Positions 25,162-32,338 of a DNA stretch of 64,000 nucleotides are shown here, in pieces. The stretch covers positions 1 through 64,000 of the forward strand of contig NZ_DF238913.1 in NCBI RefSeq assembly GCF_000400995.2. The letters are read 5' to 3'. Origin of the DNA: Acidovorax sp. MR-S7 (GTDB lineage: Bacteria > Pseudomonadota > Gammaproteobacteria > Burkholderiales > Burkholderiaceae_C). Each line of letters starts with the position of its first letter. The first letter of the stretch is position 1. The notes under the pieces were generated by a model, which searched no databases, was not told where the DNA came from, and worked only from the letters and a program-made list of their open reading frames with translations. The translations under genes and the position numbers were made by a program.

Positions 25162-25664
25162 TGCACTCGGAATACTTCGGTCGGCGGCTCGCGCTGCGCT
25201 CGCTGGCCGCCATCGCCCTGCTCGTTGCGGCGGCAAGCACCCATGCCCATGATTTTCGGGCGGGCAGCCTGGTCATCGACCATCCCTATGCCACCCCTTC
25301 CCTGGCGGGCGCACCCAATGGCGCGGCCTATTTCCGGAGCATACGCAACCGTGGGGCGAGTGCCGACCGGCTGCTGGGTGCGACGACAGAGGCTGCGGAG
25401 CGGGTCGAACTGCACGAGATGACCATGGACGGCAACGTCATGCGGATGCGCGAGGTGCCCGCGATCGACCTGCCAGCGGGGCAGGAGGTCCAGTTGCGGC
25501 ACGGCCAGCGCTGGCACCTCATGCTCGTCAACCTGCGGCAGCCGCTGGCTGTCGGCGACCGCTTCGACCTGACCCTGAAGTTCGAGAAAGCGGGCGAGCA
25601 CAAGGTAAAGGTGTGGGTCCAGCAGCCCAGGGCGGGCGCCGCGACGGGCGGGCACCAGCACTGA
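25161..25664 (+). CDS. PCu(A)C periplasmic copper chaperone
   Basis: The 167-aa protein has a signal peptide ending STHAHDF and the PCuAC copper site H(M)x10Mx21HxM. This is seen as VELHEMTMDGNVMRMREV, then LRHGQRWHLMLVNL, with a histidine-rich end GGHQH that may add a second site. The family carries Cu(I) to cytochrome oxidase or other periplasmic acceptors. It is the last gene of the plus-strand copper operon; no terminator hairpin is obvious in the 175 bp after it. Confidence 0.88.
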   Translation: MHSEYFGRRLALRSLAAIALLVAAASTHAHDFRAGSLVIDHPYATPSLAGAPNGAAYFRSIRNRGASADRLLGATTEAAERVELHEMTMDGNVMRMREVPAIDLPAGQEVQLRHGQRWHLMLVNLRQPLAVGDRFDLTLKFEKAGEHKVKVWVQQPRAGAATGGHQH

Positions 25665-25839
25665 GGCCATGCGGCCTGGCCTGAGATGGGTCGGCAGCGG
25701 CCCCCTTGCACCCAACCGCTGGAGTTTTTACGCCTGCCACCCATAAGTGTTGTGACGTCACCGCCAGAGCATCCAAGGCACCTCAATGGCGCTGGCGGAC
25801 CGATGGCTTCATACCACTTGGCAGGCGCTTTTTGCTGAA

Positions 25840-26289
25840 CTACAGGTTGCTCAATCGACTGATCAGTTCTTCTGCTGTATTGGTTGTCAGGCCAGTCTTG
25901 CCATCCACAAGGAACAAGGATGGATTGAATGGGCGGTAGAGCCAAGACCGATCATCGACTGCCAGCCAAGGGAACACCGCACGATCATTGGTGCGAAGCC
26001 AGGCATTGCATTCAGCCTCTCGCTCATAGCCCAGCAGAGAATTGGGAACATTCTCCAATTCGCAGAACCGTGGTGTCACGCCAACCACCCGGTGCGCCAC
26101 GTCCGGGGAGAAGCGGACGCGCAGGCCATTGATCGGTACCTGCAGGCGCCACGTACTGCTGATCACCACCTCGCAGTCAGGCACTCTGCGCAGCACCTGC
26201 TCGAAGAAAGGCAGGCAGGAGAAGTGCCTGGATTCGTGGCAGAACTCGGGGTGCGTCACCCCATCAAAATCCAGAAAAATCGTACGCAC
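25840..26289 (-). CDS. HAD-like protein, paralogue 1 (HAD_SAK-type)
   Basis: The 149-aa single-domain protein starts MRTIFLDFDGVTHPEFC, the HAD motif I with D-x-D, and has VVISSTWR as motif II and PWLAVDDRSW as the acidic motif IV. It fits small HAD proteins of the type found with RNA-repair or toxin modules, though the substrate is unknown. A close paralogue (about 85% identical by eye) is at 30405 in the same orientation, so the arsenic genes between are flanked by direct repeats. Confidence 0.75.
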   Translation of the reverse strand: MRTIFLDFDGVTHPEFCHESRHFSCLPFFEQVLRRVPDCEVVISSTWRLQVPINGLRVRFSPDVAHRVVGVTPRFCELENVPNSLLGYEREAECNAWLRTNDRAVFPWLAVDDRSWLYRPFNPSLFLVDGKTGLTTNTAEELISRLSNL

Positions 26290-26374
26290 GTGAACAGTAT
26301 AAGGAGGGACTCAGACCGACAGTGAGCAGCACGCCCCCGTTCTCGCACACCACTCCAATGCTGGAATCGACTGG

Positions 26375-27019
26375 ATGCCAGCCTTCAAGCATCAGACCCC
26401 TGCGAGTAATGCTCTGCTGGCGTTACTGCATGAGAATGTGCCCATGGCAACCATGTCAGCAGGCCCCCTTGCCCCCTACATCCCGGCCTCCACCCCCCGC
26501 AGCGCAGATGTGATTCTGTACCTGGACCTCGACGGTGTGGTCCACCACGAATCTGTGCTCTGGCACCCCCATCGCGGCATCTACATGAATCCATACGAGG
26601 CTCCAGACCATGCGCTGTTTGAGTGGCTTCCTATTCTGGAAGAGGAACTCGCCTCGCACCCCTCCGTGGCCCTGGTGCTGAGCAGCACCTGGTGCATCCG
26701 CCCGGGTTATGCCAAGACGCTCCAACGCCTGCCGGAGCAACTGCGCGCGCGATTCATCGGCGGCACGTACCACAAGCGCGTCCATGGAGCCGATCCATGG
26801 AACCTGGCGTCGTTCCGCAGCACCCCGCGAGGCATGCAGATCCTGGCAGACGTGCAGCGGAGAAAGCCGCGCCACTGGATCGCCCTGGACGATGACATCG
26901 AGGACTGGCCTCCGCTCGTCATCGGCAACTTGGTAGCTTGTGAGGGCACTACCGGACTTTCCAACCCGGAAGTCCGGCGTGAGCTGCGGCACAAGCTGCA
27001 GCAAAGTGCGGTCGCGTAA
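26375..27019 (+). CDS. HAD-like protein, divergent third paralogue
   Basis: The protein is 214 aa from the first ATG, or 191 aa from ATG 26444, which has a weak upstream GAGAA. It has HAD motif I VILYLDLDGVVHHES, motif II VALVLSSTWCIRPGYAKTLQRLP and the motif IV region HWIALDDDIEDWP, so it is the same domain type as the 149-aa paralogues but only distantly similar. It is divergent from paralogue 1, with 85 bp between. Confidence 0.65.
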   Translation: MPAFKHQTPASNALLALLHENVPMATMSAGPLAPYIPASTPRSADVILYLDLDGVVHHESVLWHPHRGIYMNPYEAPDHALFEWLPILEEELASHPSVALVLSSTWCIRPGYAKTLQRLPEQLRARFIGGTYHKRVHGADPWNLASFRSTPRGMQILADVQRRKPRHWIALDDDIEDWPPLVIGNLVACEGTTGLSNPEVRRELRHKLQQSAVA

Positions 27020-27136
27020 GGCTTGAGCCCGAGCCCTCACGAAGTGCTCGAAAGCTCCGGGCAGTTGCGCCGTATGCGTCCCGTCATCCCGTGTTGACGA
27101 GTGCACAGCTACTCTGCGAATGCCATTTAGGCGTTA

Positions 27137-27502
27137 CTAAATTCCCGTGAGCCTATCTCGTTCCTGAGCAGGCAAACTCTCAATTCCGCGCATGAAGTCG
27201 TCACTGACACGACCACCAGCTACTACCAGGATTGCCATGACTTTGCTAAATCCATCGGGGCTGCGCGCCGCGTCCTCTGGGCAAGCTCCATCAAGCTGAG
27301 AGTTTGGTGCGGCCAGCCACTTGCGCACCTGCTCCCACGATTGGAAGGCTGCGAAGGCGGCTTGATCCAGAGCCGTCAATCGCTCGTAGTCCGGGCTTCC
27401 GAATTCGCGGCCTACAGGCGCCATATCAAGCCAAGCCCGGTCTTCACTCGAAGCATGGTACGTTGGGCTCAACCGATGTTTCTGTGGTGTTTTCTTCGGC
27501 AT
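27137..27502 (-). CDS. ParS/MbcA-like small protein (orphan antitoxin-type domain)
   Basis: The 121-aa protein has a C-terminal pattern AFQSWEQVRKWLAAPNSQLDGACPEDAARSPDGFSKVM that resembles the Xre/MbcA/ParS antitoxin toxin-binding domain (..A..WL..PN..L.G..P.....T..G...V). No RES-type toxin gene adjoins it. It may be the relic of a toxin-antitoxin pair or a regulator acting on the RES toxin encoded at 31695. The call is based on this short motif. Confidence 0.5.
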   Translation of the reverse strand: MPKKTPQKHRLSPTYHASSEDRAWLDMAPVGREFGSPDYERLTALDQAAFAAFQSWEQVRKWLAAPNSQLDGACPEDAARSPDGFSKVMAILVVAGGRVSDDFMRGIESLPAQERDRLTGI

Positions 27503-27649
27503 GCCTACATGCTACTCGTCGGCCGCAAAGAACTGCCGGGTGAAGCAAGCCGAATGGGCCAGCAATGACCTGCCCACGGCGCGGCCGGTGCATGCCATCG
27601 ATAGAAGTCAGGTTGATGTAAATCCGACAGGATGTAGGGCTCATAGTTT

Positions 27650-27669
27650 CAATGATTCAACAATCATTG
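27650..27669. promoter_or_regulatory. ArsR operator
   Basis: A perfect inverted repeat CAATGATT-CAAC-AATCATTG lies 12 bp before the arsR start. A 20-bp palindrome directly at the promoter is what ArsR/SmtB dimers bind, implying autoregulation of the whole ars operon. Confidence 0.75.
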
Positions 27670-27681
27670 TATTATCGAGCT

Positions 27682-28005
27682 ATGAATGAATCAGCTGTCG
27701 TCCGTTCGCTTGCAGCCCTCGCGCAGGAAGTGCGCCTGCGTGTGTTTCGCGCACTCATCGTGGCGGGCCAGGAGGGCCTCACTCCTGGGGCGATTTCCGA
27801 GCAGTTGGGGGTTGCCCCCAACACCCTGTCCTTCCACCTCAAGGAACTGTCCCACGCAGGGCTGGTGACCCAGGAGCGCCATGGCCGAAATCTCGTCTAC
27901 CGCGCCTCGTTCGAGACCATGGCCGAGTTGCTGGCCTATCTGACAGAGAACTGCTGCCAGGGCGCGGCCTGCCTTCCCGAGGAAGCGACCTCCTGCAACT
28001 GCTGA
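27682..28005 (+). CDS. arsR: ArsR-family arsenite-responsive repressor
   Basis: The 107-aa protein is a winged helix with ISEQLGVAPNTLSFHLKELSHAGLV as recognition helix. It does not have the CxCxxC in helix 3 seen in E. coli ArsR; cysteines are clustered at the C-terminus (ENCCQGAAC, TSCNC), as in the class of ArsR that binds As(III) through C-terminal cysteines. The ATG at 27682 is used since an upstream one lies inside the operator. It starts arsR-arsC-acr3. Confidence 0.88.
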   Translation: MNESAVVRSLAALAQEVRLRVFRALIVAGQEGLTPGAISEQLGVAPNTLSFHLKELSHAGLVTQERHGRNLVYRASFETMAELLAYLTENCCQGAACLPEEATSCNC

Positions 28006-28095
28006 ACGGCCGTCCTGAGGCGATACAGGTACCTACGCCTGTGAGCGCCTGCGCCCCGGCTCCCCATACCACCCCTTTCAACCCTGGAGTTCACC

Positions 28096-28602
28096 ATGAG
28101 CGAAGCCCAACAACCCTTGAACGTCCTCTTCCTCTGCACGCATAACTCCGCGCGCAGCATCCTGGCCGAAGCCCTGCTCAACGACATGGGCACAAGCCGA
28201 TTCAAGGCCTACTCCGCAGGGAGCAGCCCGCGCGAGAACCAGCAACCCAACCCCCTGGGCCTGCAGGTGCTGCAGAGCGCTGGCATCCCCACAGAGGGCC
28301 TGCGCAGCAAGAGCTGGGATGAATTCGCAGCACCCGGCGCACCCCATATGGACCTGATCATCACCGTCTGCGACAACGCGGCGGGCGAGGTCTGCCCCAT
28401 CTGGCCGGGCCACCCCGCCACGGCGCACTGGGGATATGCCGATCCAAGCGAAGGCGACGGTACCGAAGCTCAAAAGCTCGAAGCCTTCCGCCAGACGCTT
28501 CATGCCATGAAGCGCAGGCTGGAGTTGCTGGTGAGCCTGCCCGAGGACAAGCTGGCCAAGGCAGTGCTTCAGACCTCCGCCCGCCAGCTGGCTGCGAACT
28601 GA
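28096..28602 (+). CDS. arsC: Arsenate reductase, low-molecular-weight phosphatase type
   Basis: The 168-aa protein has the P-loop LFLCTHNSARS near residue 12, the LMW-PTP signature C-x5-R, and the downstream segment MDLIITVCDNAAGEVCP with redox cysteines, as in thioredoxin-coupled ArsC. It reduces arsenate to arsenite in the cytosol. It has a good Shine-Dalgarno (CTGGAG) and is followed after 8 bp by acr3. Confidence 0.9.
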   Translation: MSEAQQPLNVLFLCTHNSARSILAEALLNDMGTSRFKAYSAGSSPRENQQPNPLGLQVLQSAGIPTEGLRSKSWDEFAAPGAPHMDLIITVCDNAAGEVCPIWPGHPATAHWGYADPSEGDGTEAQKLEAFRQTLHAMKRRLELLVSLPEDKLAKAVLQTSARQLAAN

Positions 28603-28610
28603 AGGCCGCG

Positions 28611-29642
28611 ATGCAGAAGTCCGGCATGAGCGTGTTCGAGCGCTATCTCACGGTATGGGTGGTGCTGTGCATCGTCGTGGGCATTGGCCTTGGCCAACTG
28701 TTCCCCGGCGCGGCCCAGGCCATTGGCGGCTGGGAGGTGGCGCGAGTGAACCTGCCGGTGGGCCTGCTCATCTGGGTGATGATCATTCCGATGCTGCTCA
28801 AGGTGGATTTCGCCGCCCTGGGCGAGGTCCGGCACCACGTGCGGGGCATCGGGGTCACGCTGTTCGTGAACTGGCTGGTCAAGCCGTTCTCCATGGCCTT
28901 CCTGGGCTGGCTGTTCATTCGCCAGTGGTTTGCCCCTTACCTGCCCGCAGACCAGCTCGACAGCTACATCGCCGGGCTGATCCTGCTGACGGCTGCCCCA
29001 TGCACGGCCATGGTGTTCGTGTGGAGCCGCCTGACGGGGGGAGATCCCCTGTTCACGCTGTCGCAGGTGGCGCTCAACGACAGCATCATGATCGTGGCGT
29101 TCGCGCCGCTCGTGGCCTTCCTGCTGGGCCTGTCGGCCATCACGGTGCCCTGGGACACGCTGCTCACCTCGGTCGTGCTCTACATCCTCATCCCCGTGGT
29201 GCTGGCCCAATGGCTGCGCCGGGCACTGCTGGCGCGAGGGGAGGCAGCGTTTGAAGCTGCGCTGCAGCGCATGGGGCCCTGGTCCATTGCGGCGCTGCTG
29301 CTCACGCTGGTGCTGCTGTTCGCGTTCCAGGGCGAAGCCATCCTGAAGCAGCCCTTGGTCATCGCGCTGCTGGCCGTGCCGATCCTGATCCAGGTGTTCT
29401 TCAACTCGGCGCTGGCCTACTGGCTCAATCGCATGGTCGGCGAGAAACATGCGATCGCCTGCCCCTCGGCATTGATCGGCGCTTCCAATTTCTTCGAACT
29501 GGCCGTGGCCACTGCCATCAGCCTGTTCGGGTTTCACTCGGGCGCGGCGCTCGCCACCGTGGTCGGGGTCCTCATCGAAGTGCCGGTCATGCTGCTGGTC
29601 GTCAAAGTCGTGAACTCATCCAAGGGCTGGTATGAATCCTGA
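28611..29642 (+). CDS. acr3: ACR3-type arsenite efflux permease
   Basis: The 343-aa membrane protein has about ten helices and the ACR3 signature segments LPVGLLIWVMIIPMLLKVDF and AAPCTAMVFVWSRLTGGDP; the latter holds the conserved cysteine needed for As(III) transport. MQKSGMSVFERYL is the start, with the methionine at 28626 as an alternative. It exports arsenite formed by ArsC. The stop overlaps the start of a short broken frame. Confidence 0.92.
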   Translation: MQKSGMSVFERYLTVWVVLCIVVGIGLGQLFPGAAQAIGGWEVARVNLPVGLLIWVMIIPMLLKVDFAALGEVRHHVRGIGVTLFVNWLVKPFSMAFLGWLFIRQWFAPYLPADQLDSYIAGLILLTAAPCTAMVFVWSRLTGGDPLFTLSQVALNDSIMIVAFAPLVAFLLGLSAITVPWDTLLTSVVLYILIPVVLAQWLRRALLARGEAAFEAALQRMGPWSIAALLLTLVLLFAFQGEAILKQPLVIALLAVPILIQVFFNSALAYWLNRMVGEKHAIACPSALIGASNFFELAVATAISLFGFHSGAALATVVGVLIEVPVMLLVVKVVNSSKGWYES

Positions 29643-29721
29643 TCTTCCCAATGTCGATGCCGACCCGCTGGAACAGGTCGATCTGGAGCGGCTGGTGAAC
29701 CAGTGGACGGGAAGAAATTAG
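29632..29721 (+). pseudogene. Short frame after acr3, possible arsH 5' remnant
   Basis: A 29-codon frame overlaps the end of acr3 and reads MNPDLPNVDADPLEQVDLERL before it stops. A start like this (M-x-x-D-L-P-N-x-D/S) is typical of ArsH, which often follows acr3. The similarity ends abruptly near 29700, so a deletion probably removed the rest. The match rests on few residues. Confidence 0.4.
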
Positions 29722-29852
29722 GACAGATTTACCAAACCCGATTGGGCGCAAACAGCCGGGCTGTCACCCTTGAATCACATTTAGGAACCCGACGGCGAAG
29801 TTGGGGAGCGCACGAGGGCGTCCTTCAAAAGAGTCAGGGTTAACCCCTGGCT

Positions 29853-29890
29853 CTTAACGGGACGATTTGCACGGAAAGTGAGATCACCCC
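29853..29890 (-). repeat. Internal Tn3-family inverted repeat (third end)
   Basis: Read on the minus strand from 29890 it begins GGGGTGATCTCACTTTCCGT. It matches the right terminal repeat of the transposon at 22 of its first 27 positions, including the first 11. The tip faces right and directly abuts a truncated nhaA, so it is the right end of an older unit covering DNA to its left. Confidence 0.75.
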
Positions 29891-30224
29891 GTTTCGGATT
29901 GCTCAGCGCCCCTTCATGGATCTCGCGCCGAATCTCCATCCCGACGACCAAGAAGAAGATCGTCATCAACGCGTCGTTGATCCAGAAATGAAGAGCTTGG
30001 GAGAATATCCAGTTGCCAAGCCCAATCGACAGCGGTGTGTGCCAGAGCGCATGGTAACTGGGAGCCAGTGGCGAATTAGCCCAGATCAGAGCAATCGCTG
30101 CGGCGATGAGCAGCACGATACCGCTGACAGCCTCGATATGTAGGAAACGGTCGAAAGTCGCGAAGGCGCGTTCGGCCAACAGTTGGGCACGCGGCAGGGC
30201 CTGCCGAGAAAGGGGTAGATTCAT
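29891..30224 (-). pseudogene. nhaA: 5' fragment of the Na+/H+ antiporter gene nhaA
   Basis: The first ~111 codons of NhaA are present: a basic N-terminus, [28 protein letters not shown] (helix I), [32 protein letters not shown]. The frame then runs into the inverted repeat at 29890 and continues about 37 codons without homology. The remainder of NhaA (nearly 300 residues) is missing from the window, so it is non-functional. It marks an ancient insertion or deletion boundary. Confidence 0.88.
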
Positions 30225-30404
30225 GATCGCGAAAACTCCGCGCGGCGGCCCGACCTGCGCATGAACCTGTTCGCTGCTCCATGCAGCCAACACCCGGCAC
30301 GTATTTTACGTCGCGGTCATCAGACCATGCTCAACAGTTCTGCGACATCTTGCTCTGCAGCACTCGTATGTGCATCGCACATACCGGGCAGATGCCTTGC
30401 TGAA

Positions 30405-30854
30405 CTAAAGATTGCTCAATCGAGCGCTCAGTTCTTCCGCTGTGGTCGCTGTCAGGCCAGTCTTGCCATTCACCAAGAACAAAGACTGGTTGAACGGGCG
30501 GTAGAGCCAAGACCGGTCATCGACAGCCAGCCAAGGGAATACCATGCGATCGTTGGCACGGAGCCAAGCATTGCATTCGGCTTCGCGCTCATAGCCCAGC
30601 AGGGAGCCGGGTACGTTCTCCAGATCGCAGAACCGTGGTGTCACGCCAATCACTCGGTGCGCCACATCAGGGGAGAAGCGGGAGCGTAGGCCATCGAGCG
30701 GCGCCTGCAGACGCCACGTGCTGCTGATCACCACTTCGCAGTCAGGCACTCTGCGCAGCACCTGCTCGAAGAAAGGCAGGCAGGAGAAGTGCCTGGATTC
30801 GTGGCAGAACTCGGGGTGCGTGACCCCATCAAAATCCAGAAAAATCGTACGCAC
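30405..30854 (-). CDS. HAD-like protein, paralogue 2 (HAD_SAK-type)
   Basis: A 149-aa protein nearly identical to the one at 25840 in motifs (FLDFDGVTHPEFC, VVISSTWR, PWLAVDDRSW), differing mainly in the middle and C-terminal third. The similarity extends some 15 bp into both upstream regions (ATCGTACGCACG.GAACAGTATA), so the whole gene with its promoter was duplicated. It is divergent from the Xre/RES toxin-antitoxin operon, 184 bp away. Confidence 0.75.
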   Translation of the reverse strand: MRTIFLDFDGVTHPEFCHESRHFSCLPFFEQVLRRVPDCEVVISSTWRLQAPLDGLRSRFSPDVAHRVIGVTPRFCDLENVPGSLLGYEREAECNAWLRANDRMVFPWLAVDDRSWLYRPFNQSLFLVNGKTGLTATTAEELSARLSNL

Positions 30855-30983
30855 GTTAACAGTATAGGAAGAGGCTCGGACTTCGGATGACCCTGCATGC
30901 GCACGTATTCGCGCGCCGTGGAGCGAGATTGCGTCAGCAGTAGACAGGCGTCTGGTCGTCGCTTAATGGTGTGTGGCGCATTT

Positions 30984-31028
30984 TTGATCATTTGAGATTA
31001 AAATTTATCTCATTTGATTTATCAAATG
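30984..31028. promoter_or_regulatory. Operator of the Xre/RES toxin-antitoxin operon
   Basis: CATTTGAT-TT-ATCAAATG (31011-31028) is a perfect palindrome ending 10 bp before the antitoxin start. A further TCATTTGAGAT lies upstream at 30988-30998. Repeated ATTTGA half-sites overlapping the promoter fit autorepression by the antitoxin or the toxin-antitoxin complex. Confidence 0.6.
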
Positions 31029-31038
31029 GGAACCAAAC

Positions 31039-31698
31039 ATGACAACGATCGCCAGCAAGGACACCACGGCTCCCAAGCTACCCACCGAAAAGGTCATCAA
31101 GAAGCCAGCACCCGTGAAGGGCATCAAGATCCTTGTGGCCAGATCCAGCAGCCCAACAAGTCGCGCGCGCAAGCCTCAAGGGACGTCGTACTCTGCGAAG
31201 AAATCGGCATCGGTTCCCGCTGCCAATCGCTGGAAACCCTCATACAAGCGCAGCATGGGGGTGGATGCCTACGTCGTGCAGGTGAACGAGGCTACGCCTG
31301 ATCAGATGGTAGAGATCGAGCGTGAGGGTGTCGCTGGCACCTTCATCGCTGACCTGTCCAAGCGCATGGATTTGCCGTCCTCGCGGATGTTTGCCATGCT
31401 TCGCATCCCTCCGGCGACCGCAGCGCGCAAATCTGCTTCCGGGGCGCTTGTGGATGGGCGCGCGGGCCTCGCAGCCGTTGGCATGATCAAGTTGCTGGGC
31501 ATCGCCCAGAACATCGTGCAAGACAGCACCTCCGACGAAGCCAGGAACTTCGACACGGTGAGGTGGCTGGGCCAATGGATTGAGCGTCCCCAACCGGCCC
31601 TGGGTGGACGCAAGCCTGCCGACTATCTTGACACCCCCACTGGGCAGGACATCGTGGCCAAGTTGCTGGGCGCCATGCGCAGCGGGGCCTACCTGTGA
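31039..31698 (+). CDS. Xre/MbcA/ParS-family antitoxin
   Basis: The 219-aa protein has a long basic, disordered N-terminus (about 70 residues, rich in Lys, Ser and Pro). It is followed by an Xre-like helical part (LSKRMDLPSSRMFAMLRIPPATAARK) and the DUF2384 toxin-binding domain (RNFDTVRWLGQWIERPQPALGGRKPADYLDTPTGQDIV). It neutralises the RES toxin whose start codon overlaps its last codons (4 bp). The long N-terminal extension is more than usual for this family. Confidence 0.88.
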   Translation: MTTIASKDTTAPKLPTEKVIKKPAPVKGIKILVARSSSPTSRARKPQGTSYSAKKSASVPAANRWKPSYKRSMGVDAYVVQVNEATPDQMVEIEREGVAGTFIADLSKRMDLPSSRMFAMLRIPPATAARKSASGALVDGRAGLAAVGMIKLLGIAQNIVQDSTSDEARNFDTVRWLGQWIERPQPALGGRKPADYLDTPTGQDIVAKLLGAMRSGAYL

Positions 31699-32168
31699 AG
31701 CTCTGGCGCATTGCAACCGAGACGCGCACGTACCAAGCAGACGATCTGAGTGGCGGCGGCGCAGCCGCGTCACCTGGCCGCTGGAATGACGATAAGCAGC
31801 ATGTCGTGTACTGTGCGCCGACCATTGCGATTGCCGTTCTGGAGACTGCGGCGCACATCGATGATGCCGGATTGCCCCTGAATCGTTTCCTGGTCGAAAT
31901 CCAGGTGCCCAGCGACGTGTGGAAACGGCACGAAGTGGCCAAGCTTGCATCGCTGCCTCCAGCTTGGTCTGCCATCCCGGCAGGCAAGGCCAGCGTCAGT
32001 TACGGCTCAATCTGGCTGTCTTCGCTGCGCTCCCCCATCCTGCTCGTCCCATCGGTGATCGTGCCCGAAGAGCACGCGGCTCTCATCAATCCTTTGCATC
32101 CGGAATCATCCAAGATCACCGCAAAGGTGATCCGGCCGTTTGAGTACAACAGGCTTTTCCGCCGCTGA
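31695..32168 (+). CDS. RES-domain toxin
   Basis: The 157-aa protein has the RES family layout: KLWRIATETRTYQADDLSGGGAAASPGRWN with its conserved Arg and the G-x-R/R-W region, YCAPTIAIAVLETAAHID with the Glu, and SYGSIWLSSLRSPILLVPS with the Ser. RES toxins degrade NAD+ and cause growth arrest. The gene overlaps the antitoxin by 4 bp (ATGA). It may stabilise the transposon. Confidence 0.9.
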   Translation: MKLWRIATETRTYQADDLSGGGAAASPGRWNDDKQHVVYCAPTIAIAVLETAAHIDDAGLPLNRFLVEIQVPSDVWKRHEVAKLASLPPAWSAIPAGKASVSYGSIWLSSLRSPILLVPSVIVPEEHAALINPLHPESSKITAKVIRPFEYNRLFRR

Positions 32169-32338
32169 CAGCGGCCTCGCAGGCCTGCGCATCTCCGTGG
32201 CACCGATGCGCTAGAGATTTTGGCAAGTGCAGTCGGTCATTGCGACCTGGAGTGCTGGCACTGCCAAACTGCGCCTTCACATCTGCCGGGCCGCGTACGC
32301 TGCTGGCGCGTGCAAACGGGCAGCAGCGAGATGGCTGC

